Translations under genes and position numbers: made by a program | In this document: positions 40,601-52,089 of the stretch, piece after piece | Numbering within the stretch: position 1 is the stretch's first letter | How the letters are laid out: every line of letters begins with the position of its first letter | The notes under the pieces: model-generated | Seen by the model: only the letters and a program-made list of their open reading frames with translations | Databases searched by the model: none | Told to the model about the DNA's origin: nothing | NCBI RefSeq assembly: GCF_037975245.1 | Contig: NC_092563.1 | Coordinates: forward strand, 6,203,501-6,267,500 | DNA length: 64,000 nucleotides | Source of the DNA: Apostichopus japonicus | Lineage: Eukaryota > Echinodermata > Holothuroidea > Aspidochirotida > Stichopodidae | Direction: 5' to 3'

Positions 40601-41344
40601 CCATATACTGCATTGGATTATCGTTTATAATTGTGACCCCTAATACAGTTTTCGTTCATATCATCCACATCGTGTTATTATCTTAGCTGGGCGATATTTA
40701 TTTACCCTTTATCTAAAATAAATCTGTTTTAACGGTTCGCTCAGGGAGGTGTTATTTTCTTTTTATATATTTATCTAGTTGTGCGTGACTGTATACCATA
40801 TACTCTCATTCAGAGGGGAATCTAACTGTTGTAATGCTCAGCTTAACTTTGACACTATGATACCTGTCCGGGCAATATTGTTTTTTGTAGCGGAATAGGT
40901 ACCTGTGTTATATGAATTATGAAATTGTTTGATTCAGACTCCTGGTATTCATCTTTGTAGGCATATACCGGTCATATAGATCTCAGTGTTGTAGTGAGTC
41001 ATCAGTGGACTCGAGCCACTAAATTTCGAACGTGGACGACATAGAAATTACACATAGCCTATTACTCCGCTTAGTCAGGGAAATCGCTGCTAATGACCCT
41101 AGTGACTCGACCGTATCATGATATGACTCCGTAATAACTCTGGTGTGAATGTGATAAAACACCCGACTATATGCAAACACAATGTGGTGTGATACCTTGA
41201 AATCCGATTGACACGTAGTTCATTACAACAAAAGAAACCGTGCTGGGGAACAGAGTGTTTTGATACTGTTTCTATGACAACACTGGCAATTGTTTTCGGC
41301 AGCATTTTAAGGAATTAAAATAAAACGCTATCAAATAATGATCT

Positions 41345-41703
41345 TATTCTGTATGTATATATATATATATATAGATATATAATTGAAAACGTAATGAGTT
41401 AGAAAATTTAGAACAGTGAAAACAACTTCCAACCTCCACCGGGATTCGAACCCGGGCCTCCCGCTGTATATGTGGACACCTTAACCACTAGGCTATGGAC
41501 GCTGATTGTATGTCCAGAGGTTCAAAACCGGTAAGGAAGGTCGTAATTCCACTGTAGGCGTTAGTCACCTGTATCAAACAATACTAGTTCTGTTTTGGTG
41601 ACATATTTGCCTTACTCTAGAGATCAAACATGATTCTAACCAACTCGAAGTCATTTGTGATTCCTAAAGCCGGATCTCGAAAGAGATACTTTGAACTAAC
41701 ATT
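41345..41703 (-). mobile_element. tRNA-related SINE-like element, copy 2
   Basis: Matches 39975-40311 across its length with scattered substitutions and small deletions. The B-box and T arm (GGGTTCGAATCCC) are intact while the anticodon arm has changed. It is flanked by a short (TA)n run at its tail, as in copy 1. The orientation is the same as the other two copies. Confidence 0.78.
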
Positions 41704-41779
41704 ATAGGCTATGTAAATGAGAAATGTCGCCTGATGAATATTCATTGTACTAAATGTTTCTTACAGCCCAGTTGCTGAG

Positions 41780-41873
41780 TTGGGACATTTTCCCAAGCTA
41801 ATACCATTCTATACGGTCCTCACATATCTTGCTTCAAAGCACTCGTACTGACAGTATGATATTTCCTAACCTT
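41780..41873 (+). repeat. Dispersed repeat, copy 2 of a pair
   Basis: Partner of 17823-17930, in the same orientation. It begins just after the tRNA-related element copy 2. Confidence 0.6.
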
Positions 41874-42121
41874 TATATAACAGAGACAGGATGTATCTAT
41901 GCATACTGCTCATATTTTCAATACGAGTTTGAATCGGGACATGAAAGTAAGGCCTACATTGTATGTATTTAGATCCTCCTGCAAGCCCGAACTCGCGAGG
42001 AAGCCTATTGGCTTATCAAAACCGCAAGCTGACCGAAGTCATTCTCTTAGATTCATATTTAACGTCCATGATTATGAATTGTCAATTGTCAACAACTCTG
42101 TTACTGGACGACATACATTAA

Positions 42122-42193
42122 TCTTGCAGTGACTCGAACCGGGGACCTTATGGTTGGAAGGCACCGGCGTTAACCACTGAGCTAACACTCCTA
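42122..42193 (-). repeat. tRNA-like sequence, probable SINE head
   Basis: On - this reads TTAGCTCAGTGGTTAACGCC, a good A-box, then about 20 nt later GGTTCGAGTC, a good B-box, with tRNA-like spacing. The acceptor arms do not pair well beyond four bases and the anticodon stem is poor, so it is more likely a SINE head than a functional tRNA gene. It is unrelated in detail to the family at 40-41.7 kb. Confidence 0.5.
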
Positions 42194-42929
42194 TTACATT
42201 ATAGACAAAATTGTCCCAACTACGGTTGCCTCTTATTTCCATAGAGTGAGAAGTCACTATTTAAGAGTGTAAAGAGTGACAACTCCTTCTAGCACAGGAG
42301 CGAGTTTCACTCTTACAGATCAAATAACTTGCATTTGTGTTAAAATATCTCAGCAGCATGTTTATGATTGAATACACCGTGTACCGTGTAACGGACCTTC
42401 TTGAACGTACCGCGGTAAAACGGTATTCGGTGTATCAGGTAATCATAATTGCATCGTCAATTTTTATGCTCTTTCTAGAAAACTAGGCTTGACTTCATTT
42501 CATGAGCTGAGTTTCGTGCCCCAAGCTGCAAAATTTAAGATTCCGAAAGATTTCGTCGAATGTCTTACGTGATGTAAACACATGTGCCCAAGATATTACT
42601 CTAAACATTGTTATTGTTAATGGGACTTTCATTTAAGGTGAGCAAACAATCGCGGTTTTCCTTTTGTTATCGAAAAACCTTGAAATTCTGACATTGTTCA
42701 CACCGTCAGTTGAAAAGTGTTATTATGAACAACACCACCGATATGAACAATTAGAAATTGCGACATAATTTTTCTATAACCCACCTGAAAAACTGTTTTT
42801 TTAGAACGCATAAAATGAATGTGACCTAGGCGTGACGTGTTCAGTCTCAGGGGGGAGGGAATGCATAGCAGCTAACGCTTTGCTTAGTCTCAACATCCCA
42901 AAACGGTTGAACATGTCACCGTCATACTA

Positions 42930-43760
42930 TGGCAAGCCGATGGGGACAATTACGGTGTCTACAACGCGTGGTCCCAATAACTAATCAGGGCGACGTTTTC
43001 ACTCGAGCGACTCGTCCGCCAACCGCGTCGACGCGGAAAATCGACAACGCGTCCTCGGAATCCAACTTAGTAATAAATGAGATCATGTTACCCAACTTAG
43101 CAGCCAGCCTCGAGAACTTTACCGGTTAGTTCTTGTGGAGGAAATTACGATTATAATTGTAATGATAATTCAGTTTGATACAGGAAGAAATCGACTTTCT
43201 GCGACGATGTGACGATTTACCGAACTTCGACAACGCGTTGAGAAACGTACCCACGTGGTTTAAAATGTTTGCACTGATTGGTCGTTTCCAGCACGTGTAG
43301 CAGATAACCATTACGGTCCCGTCGGCTAACCATAACTATATGGTACATTATATTTCGCCATAGAGTGTCATTGGACTATAAGACGAGCTTTCGCAATCCG
43401 ATGACTTGCAGTTGAAACCTCGGCGACGCTTCGTCAAACTTCTAAAGCGCGCGGCAACCTTCTCTTTGCTGCTTTGTAATTATTAAAACTTCACATTCCT
43501 AATGTTTAGACAACACATTCTCAGGCACATGTCTTTTCTGTATCATGTTGTCGGGTTCTGCGAAAAAATTCTCGTCGGTTCCAGTTCGGCGCGTCATGAA
43601 CTTTCGCGGATGGCGTGATTTCTGGTACACATTTTCGAACTCGCACGACAAGTTGGCGGACGACTAGATCAACCTTACTGATTGGTTGTTTTGCCAACGC
43701 GTAGTAGGCAGACGTTATGATTCCATTGTCTATTATCATATGTGAAGGGTTAGATATGTA
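42930..43760. repeat. CpG-rich block with a thrice-repeated ~30-bp motif in opposing orientations
   Basis: A motif with consensus CTRCWACRCGTG...CMAATCAG occurs on + at 42959-42988 and on - at 43303-43274 and 43707-43678. A second shared string, CGTCCGCCAAC, lies next to the first and third copies, again inverted. The left and right ends therefore resemble each other as inverted repeats, as in a fold-back or non-autonomous DNA transposon. No transposase ORF is present. The block is richer in CpG than its surroundings. Confidence 0.5.
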
Positions 43761-43993
43761 TCGACATTATCTATAAATCTCGTTACGTAATTGAACAATT
43801 GAAATGAAAGTGACGTCAGTGTGACGTATGTATGGGAAATCAATTGGCAAAATCACGTTGTAGTTTTAATTATTCGACGACTGCGTTGCAGCGCGGATAT
43901 CTGCGTAATCCACCTGATACTGTCCATGCCATCATTACGTTACATTGAATCACGTGTAAAGTAATGTATGGGGATAGAGGTTGGTAATTGGTG

Positions 43994-44018
43994 CAGGGAG
44001 TTCCATAACAACTCCCTG
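43994..44018. repeat. Short perfect hairpin
   Basis: Arms CAGGGAGTT and AACTCCCTG (9 bp) flank the loop CCATAAC. The same hairpin recurs at 44058-44082, and a mutated version occurs near 50475-50500. Confidence 0.8.
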
Positions 44019-44057
44019 ATTGGTGCATGGGTATCACTTTCATTGGCAAAGTTGACC

Positions 44058-44082
44058 CAGGGAGTTCCATAACAACTCCCTG
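44058..44082. repeat. Short perfect hairpin, second copy
   Basis: Identical arms and loop to 43994-44018, spaced 64 bp start to start. The flanking bases differ, so the conserved unit is close to the hairpin itself. Confidence 0.8.
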
Positions 44083-44099
44083 GTTGACCACCTACCCCT

Positions 44100-46040
44100 C
44101 CTGTAACGGTGCGGTAACGATAACGTGCGGTAGGGAAGTGTTATAAAATTGGAGATTGTGACGTATGAATATGTAGGGCAACGAGTGAAAATATGAAATG
44201 ACAGCATAACCCACTTTCTAATCAGTATCGACAAACTATCGTCGACCCTGCTACTAACCACCTCTATATCGACTATATAGAACGGGATAGTTCAAACCAG
44301 CGATGATGTTTGGGTGTATGCCTCCTTCAGCGACTTTGGGTTGTAATTGTAAGGGGTGGAGTAACCAAGGAGGGGGAGGAGGGAGGGGGTAGGGTTAATC
44401 TGTGCATTCAGCCATGCTTCCTTCCCACTCATCCGCCCACTCGTAAACCACCTCGTTTTTCTCTGAAATAAAATAAACTGTTTGTCAACCTTATAAAATA
44501 TCTAATCAGTTTAGCTTCACCTTTGGTGAAATTACATTTTCAATAACGAAGTTTTTGGTTATTGTTAGGAGTCCTTTAACAGCTGCTATGGCTGAAGTGA
44601 CTTAAGGGTATAGGACCGGGGGTGGGCGAGATTCCGGGCACACAGCCTAGGATCGAAACAGGATAACATTAATACATTGAACAATGTTGTAATAAGTGCG
44701 TCGATTTCCTCCTCCAGCCCCACCCCTCTTGTCTCTGTAAATTACTGTAACTTAAAAATAGAATGTATAGGCCTATGTCAATTGTTAAATTTTCAAATCA
44801 GTTCAGCTATAAACCCGCGTTAAATGTGTTCTTTGATGACGGTCATTCTGTGGCCGGCCGTTTCAACGCTGACATTTCTAACAGATTGGGTTTATTCTAC
44901 GTCGCCGAGTTAAAAGATCACCTGATTGCATAAACGTATACAAAGTCTGCACATTTTGTGACTGCAGTAGCTTTTAAACATTTGATTACGGTGATGACTA
45001 ATCATTTATACTTACAAGATTCTGTGTTAAAATATATTTAATGGCTGTTAAGATCTTTATTTATTGTGTTTTATTTTTGTCTCAAAGATTTATAGCAAAT
45101 ATTGGAAAGGTACTCATCGCTAATCTCCTGGCCTATCAAATCTGTCCGATGAAGTCTCCTTTATATTTTTTTACATCATACCACACCTAGGCATTCTTTA
45201 ACACCAGACACTAAACATACCACCTCAAGAGTGTCAAACGCCACAGGGTTGCTTTCAGCTGCTAAGCTAACAGAAAGGCTGACGAATTAGCCTTTTACAA
45301 TGCAAAAGGGGGTCTTCTAATGATGTTTTCGTAAGATGTGTTCTTTCCACCTGGCGCCCCATAAAAAAAGGAGACAAGTTTAAACACGGTAGAGAAATGA
45401 TTGTCACCTCTCCATTGTTAACCGGTACAAAGCCAACCGGAGTTCTTTTGTTATATCAAAATGGTGCCTGTGGACCGCTTTATTCAATCCATTTGAAGGT
45501 ATACACAATCACAGAAAAGAAACACCTCCTATCTTTCTTCAGTTCATTTTTTTTTCTACTTTTCTTTTGGTAACTTTTTTGGCGCTATCAAAACTTCCTT
45601 TACAAAGCACACCAAATATAACACCTTAAAGTCAACCGATTCTCGAGTTTACAAACATATATTGTTATCATAGTACACAGTCGTCGGTTTTTACAGCAAA
45701 ATTTATAAACAGAATACAATTTTGAACAACAATAACGGTATCTAGAGAAGAGAATACAAGGTTATGGTTTGCGTCTTTAAACCCAGTATTTGATCAGGAT
45801 TGTGATTGACGTATATACGATGCAAGTTAAACAGTATTGCGATGGGAAAATAACAAACCGACTGGAAACAAAAATATGTCGAAAACAAGTCTTAAAAGCA
45901 TTTTACAAGAGTTTAAAAAAAATACAAAAATTGAGTCATTGAGGTTACATTTTAGAAAAGCATAACATTTGGAAAGGGTATGGGGTGAGTTAAAGCCAAA
46001 TTAACCAAAATTTCTATAGCATAAATTCATATTTACTCAA
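44100..46040. other. Non-coding intergenic DNA
   Basis: AT-rich sequence without a recognised gene or repeat family. It ends at a (TA)n microsatellite (46044-46083) followed by a C-rich tract (46084-46110). Confidence 0.6.
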
Positions 46041-46041
46041 A

Positions 46042-46043
<2 letters not shown>

Positions 46044-46083
<40 letters not shown>
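46044..46083. repeat. (TA)n microsatellite
   Basis: About 20 pure TA units. The C-rich tract follows directly. Confidence 0.95.
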
Positions 46084-46085
<2 letters not shown>

Positions 46086-47045
46086 CCTCACTCACCCCAC
46101 CTCCCCCCCCCCCCCACCAACACCCATAAATAACTAGTTTGTGGTTTTTCCCCGCTCAACTGGAAATGAACACAATAGTATGAAAGCAACAGAACGAGTT
46201 TTACTCAAGAAAATAAACACTTCTAGTGAAGGTGAGAACCCCTTCCACCCCTGCATACCCACTAGGACTTCGCTATCCATCGAGTCCCCCCCCCCCTCAC
46301 CCTTCCCATCGATCCATTCTTTACCACACCCTTTTCTCACTCGTCCAAGTATATAAGAATTAAATCCCAGTAAGGATATAGTAATAATAGTTATGTACCC
46401 TTAGTTGAGTACCAGAGATGTTTAGCGGAAACACAATATCAAATTATTTTTGAAACTAGGCCTTCCTGGGATGACTAAAATATCCTTTAAGTTATAGGAT
46501 ATCACGTGTCTGTTTTGACACAACACCAGACGAACGTTTAATTAGCTTAACATAAATATTATGAATATCGTTGCAGCGACGTTTAATTGGGCTTCGAAGA
46601 TTCCTGTATGAGGACCCTAGGTTTACCCAAACTAAAGACTGACATGTATTTATCATGTGTATATGCTTATTAAAGGGATATAGTGTCAGTAAATGTCAAT
46701 CAACAATATATGCGCAGTACTGTAGACCAGGATAAAAACATAAACAAAACACTTTATATTCAATAGTTATAAAATGACTCATTCTGTTAATATAACATTA
46801 AATGCATTCAGATTTGTAAAGAGAGATCAGTATATATGTTCCTATCAGACGGAATCATTCTTTTATGAGACGAGAAATTCGGGAATCGGGGAAATATTTA
46901 TCATTGTTAGTCAATTATATTGACCAATATTCCTCAAAACGTCGGGAAATTTTATTTTCAGAACTCAAAATGATAGTCTTTATTTTTTAAGTTCTCGAAA
47001 TGAAATACTGCTCTCAGTTAATAAACGGTTGCCGAATTTGATATG

Positions 47046-47285
47046 GTTCTCGAACTATAAAAGATCTCGAAATGATATAGTTCTCCGAAGTATAATAAAG
47101 TTCTCGAAGTAAAATAAAGTTCTCAAAGTAAAATAAAGTTCTCAAAGTAAAATAAAGTTCTCGTAGTATAATAAAGTTCTCGAAGTATAATAAAGTTCTT
47201 GAAGTATTATCAAGTTCTCGAAGTATAATAAAGTTTTCGAAGTATAATAAAGTTATCGAAGTATGATAAAGTTCTCGAACTATAA
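47046..47285. repeat. Tandem array, ~19-bp unit, about 13 copies
   Basis: The unit is GTTCTCGAAGTATAATAAA with 17-20 bp spacing. Central units differ by 0-3 bases and the ends are more degraded; a further decayed unit is visible near 46992. Most units carry the palindrome TTCTCGAA (or TTCGAA-like variants). Confidence 0.93.
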
Positions 47286-47289
47286 GAGT

Positions 47290-49455
47290 CCTTGACGTTA
47301 ATATTTCTCAAAACTGGAAAGTTTATAGTCCCCCACGTAGAAACTGTTCAGTTGTAGTTCGTGTAATTGATACGTGTGTTGTTGACACCATGATACATGT
47401 AGGACAGCGAAACTTAAAGTACACTTGCATTATTCCAACGCATCAACAACCACTCCCACAGCCACAGTGCCCCCCCCCCCCATCCCCCCTTCACGACCAC
47501 CTAAGTCAACTAAAATGATGAAATGAACTTGATTTAAGGGACTCATGCCAGTCCGTGAAAGGAAGCAATACCACGGAGTGACTCTTAGCAATCATTGTTG
47601 GGATATTACAACTGAATAATGGTATAAAGTATTGGATTGTTATTTGCATGTGATGAATATTCAGATATGGATATTTCAGTGTTTATTATTAATAATAGTA
47701 TTATATTTATCTGTAACCGTTGATAAGCATACGACGGCAAACATGGTATTTCGAGAAACGAAAATAATTTCGTAGATTTTTAGAAAGGGGAGAATTAGCA
47801 ATTACAGATTCATTGCCGACTTCAATACTCTAGTGAACAAACGATAGACTATCCTCTTTATCATTGGATACTTCTGTCACTATTGTGACGTCACCAAATA
47901 GTTCTAGGGTCATCGTCAAAATTGCCAGTCTATACAAAGATGGGTAATTTTGGGTAATTTCTTTCTCCAAGAAGAAAAATCATAACAAAAAAAATTCCAT
48001 TTAATTGTGTAACTTTATTGAAGGACAGCTGCATGCTAAGAGATCAAATTACCAAATATAAATTAACTAACATGTACTTGAACATTAAGATTGCGATGGA
48101 ATTGAATTTGTTTTGATCGGTATGTGTTAAAAGATTGTGTAGAATAGTTAATCGGCCATATACCAATATGGTTTCAATTGGGTGATATCCTGTATCGGGG
48201 ATATGACACACCCTTCACCGTCGTGTTTGCATGTTTCAACTTTTCTCCTGTCTTTGTATACTGGTTCTTATATAAAGTAATTTCTTGATTTAGAAATAAT
48301 ACGATAATATCATTAAAAAATGCAATTATCACGCACACACACACACACAGAGATAAACACATACACACAAATAAACACGTTGAAGAGAACGTGTAGTTTG
48401 ACGAAACAGAAAAAAAAAATGATCTTTCTCATCTCTGATTTGTATTGGTGGAGGGTATGTATGACAACAACGACTTCGATCATAGAACTAATTCATATGA
48501 ATGAGGCTACTTTAAGAGTGCTTTGGTGACCAAACTAGCATATTATATAGCTGATTGCTGCTATAAGTATATGTTCAGAACGCACGTAAACTAGTTCGCT
48601 TGAGGACCTTATTCTGTGTCTTACATAAGCAAGACCAAAACAAAAAACAAATAAGCGAATATGGAGAGAACAAGAAGAAGAGGATAAGAAGAGGATAAGA
48701 ATGTCAACTGATATAAAAAAAAATGTATTTGGTTAAAACAGAAGACGTAAATACATTAATTTATGTTTTAGTAAAGACGGTGCAACAATACAGGTCGCTT
48801 TAAAGGAATCCCATCCTATACGTTGATTCAGGAAAAGCATAAATTATTCTTCATAAAATCATGTCATTTATCTTCATGTAATACGAAAGAAAGGAAAAAT
48901 CAACAATGGCTTGGCGAGATTGGAATACCGATCGGTATAAAGAGGAAAATGATTTTTTTTTTTTCTTTTGGAGGGGAATGATTGAAAAGCAAAGTCTTTT
49001 GCTTGAAGACACAGTAACTATGTTAAGATATGAAGTCATAATTCAATAGTTGATGCCGGGTTTGTTTGAGAAACTAGTCAAAGATTATTTCTTTGTCTGT
49101 TTAGATGGTAGACCATAAATCATGTAGGTTCGAAGCTTAGACCTAAAGAAATCAAAATATACACCACTGATCTAAGGGAGTTTGTTGAAGTAATCCCCGG
49201 GAACCGGTAAAAACAAACAATGACAAACAGAAGCGATGGGTGGTATTCACAAATGGTGGGAACCGCTTGTTTCATCTCTATTTAGTCCTTTACAAATCTT
49301 TACAGTTTGGCCTTTTTTCTTTCTTTCTTTAAAGAACCGTTGTTTCTCTTCAAAGTATAAGTTTTGCCAATATTATAATCTAACATGCATAGATCACGAG
49401 ATTTAACGCCACATATACCGGTACAAATCGCCTTCAATTATTTTGATTTTGTAGT
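47290..49455. other. Non-coding intergenic DNA
   Basis: AT-rich with no gene recognised. It holds a CA microsatellite near 48332-48350 and a CRE palindrome at 47886-47893. Confidence 0.6.
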
Positions 49456-49461
49456 TTAACA

Positions 49462-49468
49462 TATATAT

Positions 49469-49516
<48 letters not shown>
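49462..49516. repeat. (TA)n microsatellite
   Basis: TA-rich dinucleotide tract, interrupted near its start and pure over its last ~35 bp. Confidence 0.9.
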
Positions 49517-49518
<2 letters not shown>

Positions 49519-49519
49519 G

Positions 49520-51970
49520 CTCCTTGTCACACCAAAAAGGAAAACTTGACAAATATGACATCATCGAGCTCTTAATGAACATGATCTAATGATGCCATTG
49601 GTTCAGTGTCAACACAGTCAACAGCTTACCTTGAAAAATAGGAAAAGTAAAAACATGGAAAAACAAACAGGTTTTCAGAATTCTAGTGACACTTTGACGA
49701 CACTGCAGATTTACAAAAATGACAGCTATACCAGACACGACTTTAAAATGAGTACATCTCCCAAACGGAGCAAGATTTTTTCTTCGCTGTGTGGGGGAGT
49801 TGTATCTTTAAAAACAATGTATGTCATATCAGCTTAAGATGATGATTGGGTTTGTCAGTTATAGTTTCCCTTTTAAATCTCTTTCCATGAAATAACATGT
49901 TTTTATCCACACCTTAAACTTTCAGCAGCTATACTTTGGCCTTTTCATGACGGTATTCTATATTTCTCTCTAGATTCACTCACGATAACTGAGCAATGAT
50001 CTGTACATATATAGACTAGGCTATACGTACAAATACCTTTACAGTGTGTTAGGCTAGAGACTCGGCGTAGATATTAAATAGTGCAATATTAGTTTAAAGT
50101 ACAACTTAAACCTCATCACGGTATAGCCTATACTGAGTTCAACATTTAACGAGCTCAAATTTATGAGTATATAATAACATTGCAGAGATCTGAGAGAAGA
50201 TTAGATGCAACATGTTATCAGAGAGATAAGAAACATCTCTCATGGTCTCTTATAGATATAGGGAGTTCTACTGATGTTGTTTCACATTGTTATACCCCGA
50301 AGACTTGAAACAAAATGTTAAATAGTGGAACCAAAGAGTTATAATCACTAGAGTTGCTCTTCAAAATTTGCGTCCAATATTCTACTTCAAATCTGAATGC
50401 ATCTTGATATGAATATACCACAGTCATATTTAGTATTGCCTAAAACTTCACACCTTCTTTATATACTGTTAGATCAGGGAGTCCATAACAACTCCATGGT
50501 TAGATAAAGAATGATTGAACCCTATACGTAGCAAAAGGCCAAAACAATAGATAAATGTAAACAAATAAAACACACACACACACACGCAAAATACTGCAAA
50601 GAAAGCGACAAACAAAACATATCGTGTCAATGTGCATGCATGGCATCACACCTGTTTGCTTCATATGCTAACCTTGCCGGGTACTAAATGTGACAACTTC
50701 GAGCCTGTAACATATTGTATAAACCGCATATATAGTATAATTATATGCAAACCTCAACATAATGCTAAAACCTCCTATCTAAAAATGAGTCCAAACGGCA
50801 AATTTAAGAATAAAGTTTAGAATTATTTTATAGCTGTCGACTAGTCTCATTTATTTTTCGGCCAGCTTCTCTCATCTGCAATTCGCTCTTTCTTACACAC
50901 TGTAATAAGTATGGCGATATCAGGATCACGTGATCCGAAGAGAATTTCTCCTGATGGTAAGAACCTTGAACGTGGTATGGAGAAGTTACTTCAAGTTTCC
51001 TACTCTCTTCATTCGAAAGAGCAAGAATTGACTATTTTAGAGTGAGCATCCAGGATAATGACTCTTTAAAGAAGTAAGAGCCACTCTTGTCAAAGAGAGG
51101 CTCTTTGCCAATTAATGTCACTGCTCTTAAATGAGTGGGTGATGTCACTTTATAGCAGCTAACGCTGTTAGATATCAAAGAATGAATTCCCACACTTTGC
51201 AATTATATATACTAGCTTACGTTGTTAGTATTCATTCCGAGTAGAAAACTGAAATTACTCCTCGAAAGAGTGATTAATATTAACACTGTCAAAGAATGAA
51301 TTCCCACACATATATGTAGGAGCTAACGTAGAAACTTAAAATCAGTAAAGTAAGTATACGACTGTTATACGTATAGCTATACAGTAGGTGGCAATTGTGT
51401 GCCATGTGTGGTATAAAGGAAGCTTTATACCGTTCAAATGTTAACGTGGTACCTATTCCACGAAATTTTGTGACGAAAATAATGTGCTTTAAGAAACACA
51501 CGTTTGTACGATAAAAATGAAAAAAAAAACAGGTCATGTTCTTCACTGACGTAAACGAGGAAAACAAACAAACAAACGGAGATCAATATATTTCCAAAAA
51601 TACCGTCATATAAATAGTTTACATAAAAAGTATTTACATAACAAAAGAGATATCGCGGTTATATACATATACATAAAGTGGTATAATTTATTGTCTCGTA
51701 GCATAACCCTGATATAAAAGGGACAAGAAGTTTAATTGATCGAGTGGTATTATAGAGTAAAATGTATACAAAATAAGCAACTAGATTCATTTGAGGAAAA
51801 GTCGAAGGTTACGAAATTTGGTTTTGCAAAAAATGGGGTTTAGAACCGTGAATTTGACACAAATGTTTATCTTCTTTTTTTCTTCAAAACTATATAGGGT
51901 AAATTTCAAAGTCTTTGCTTGTCTTGTGAATTACTCCCACGCTTGATGAGAATTTTACTGCTGGATGTTA
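49520..51970. other. Non-coding intergenic DNA with small internal duplications
   Basis: No gene was recognised. The string CAAAGAATGAATTCCCACAC occurs near 51175 and again near 51290, each next to a GCTAACG motif, suggesting a small duplicated element. A decayed copy of the 44-kb hairpin lies at about 50475, and a CA tract near 50570. Confidence 0.55.
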
Positions 51971-51974
51971 CTGG

Positions 51975-52086
51975 CGATGATCACACAGTCACAGTCCCGA
52001 TGCAAGGGGACTGGGGTTGAGAGCGGATCAGTCGTTCGGTAGTTTGGTTTTCGTGCCCAGGTTCTTTCCTGGGCGACTTTTTCTTA
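51975..52086 (+). mobile_element. Tail of U2-headed SINE-like element, head missing
   Basis: 112 bp that, reverse-complemented, appear identical to 62515-62626. It contains the hairpin CAGTCCC/GGGGACTG and then the hairpin GCCCAGG-TTCTTT-CCTGGGC directly followed by GACTTTTTCTTA. The U2-derived head found at the 62 kb copy is absent here and unrelated sequence precedes it, consistent with 5' truncation. Confidence 0.7.
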
Positions 52087-52089
52087 GAA

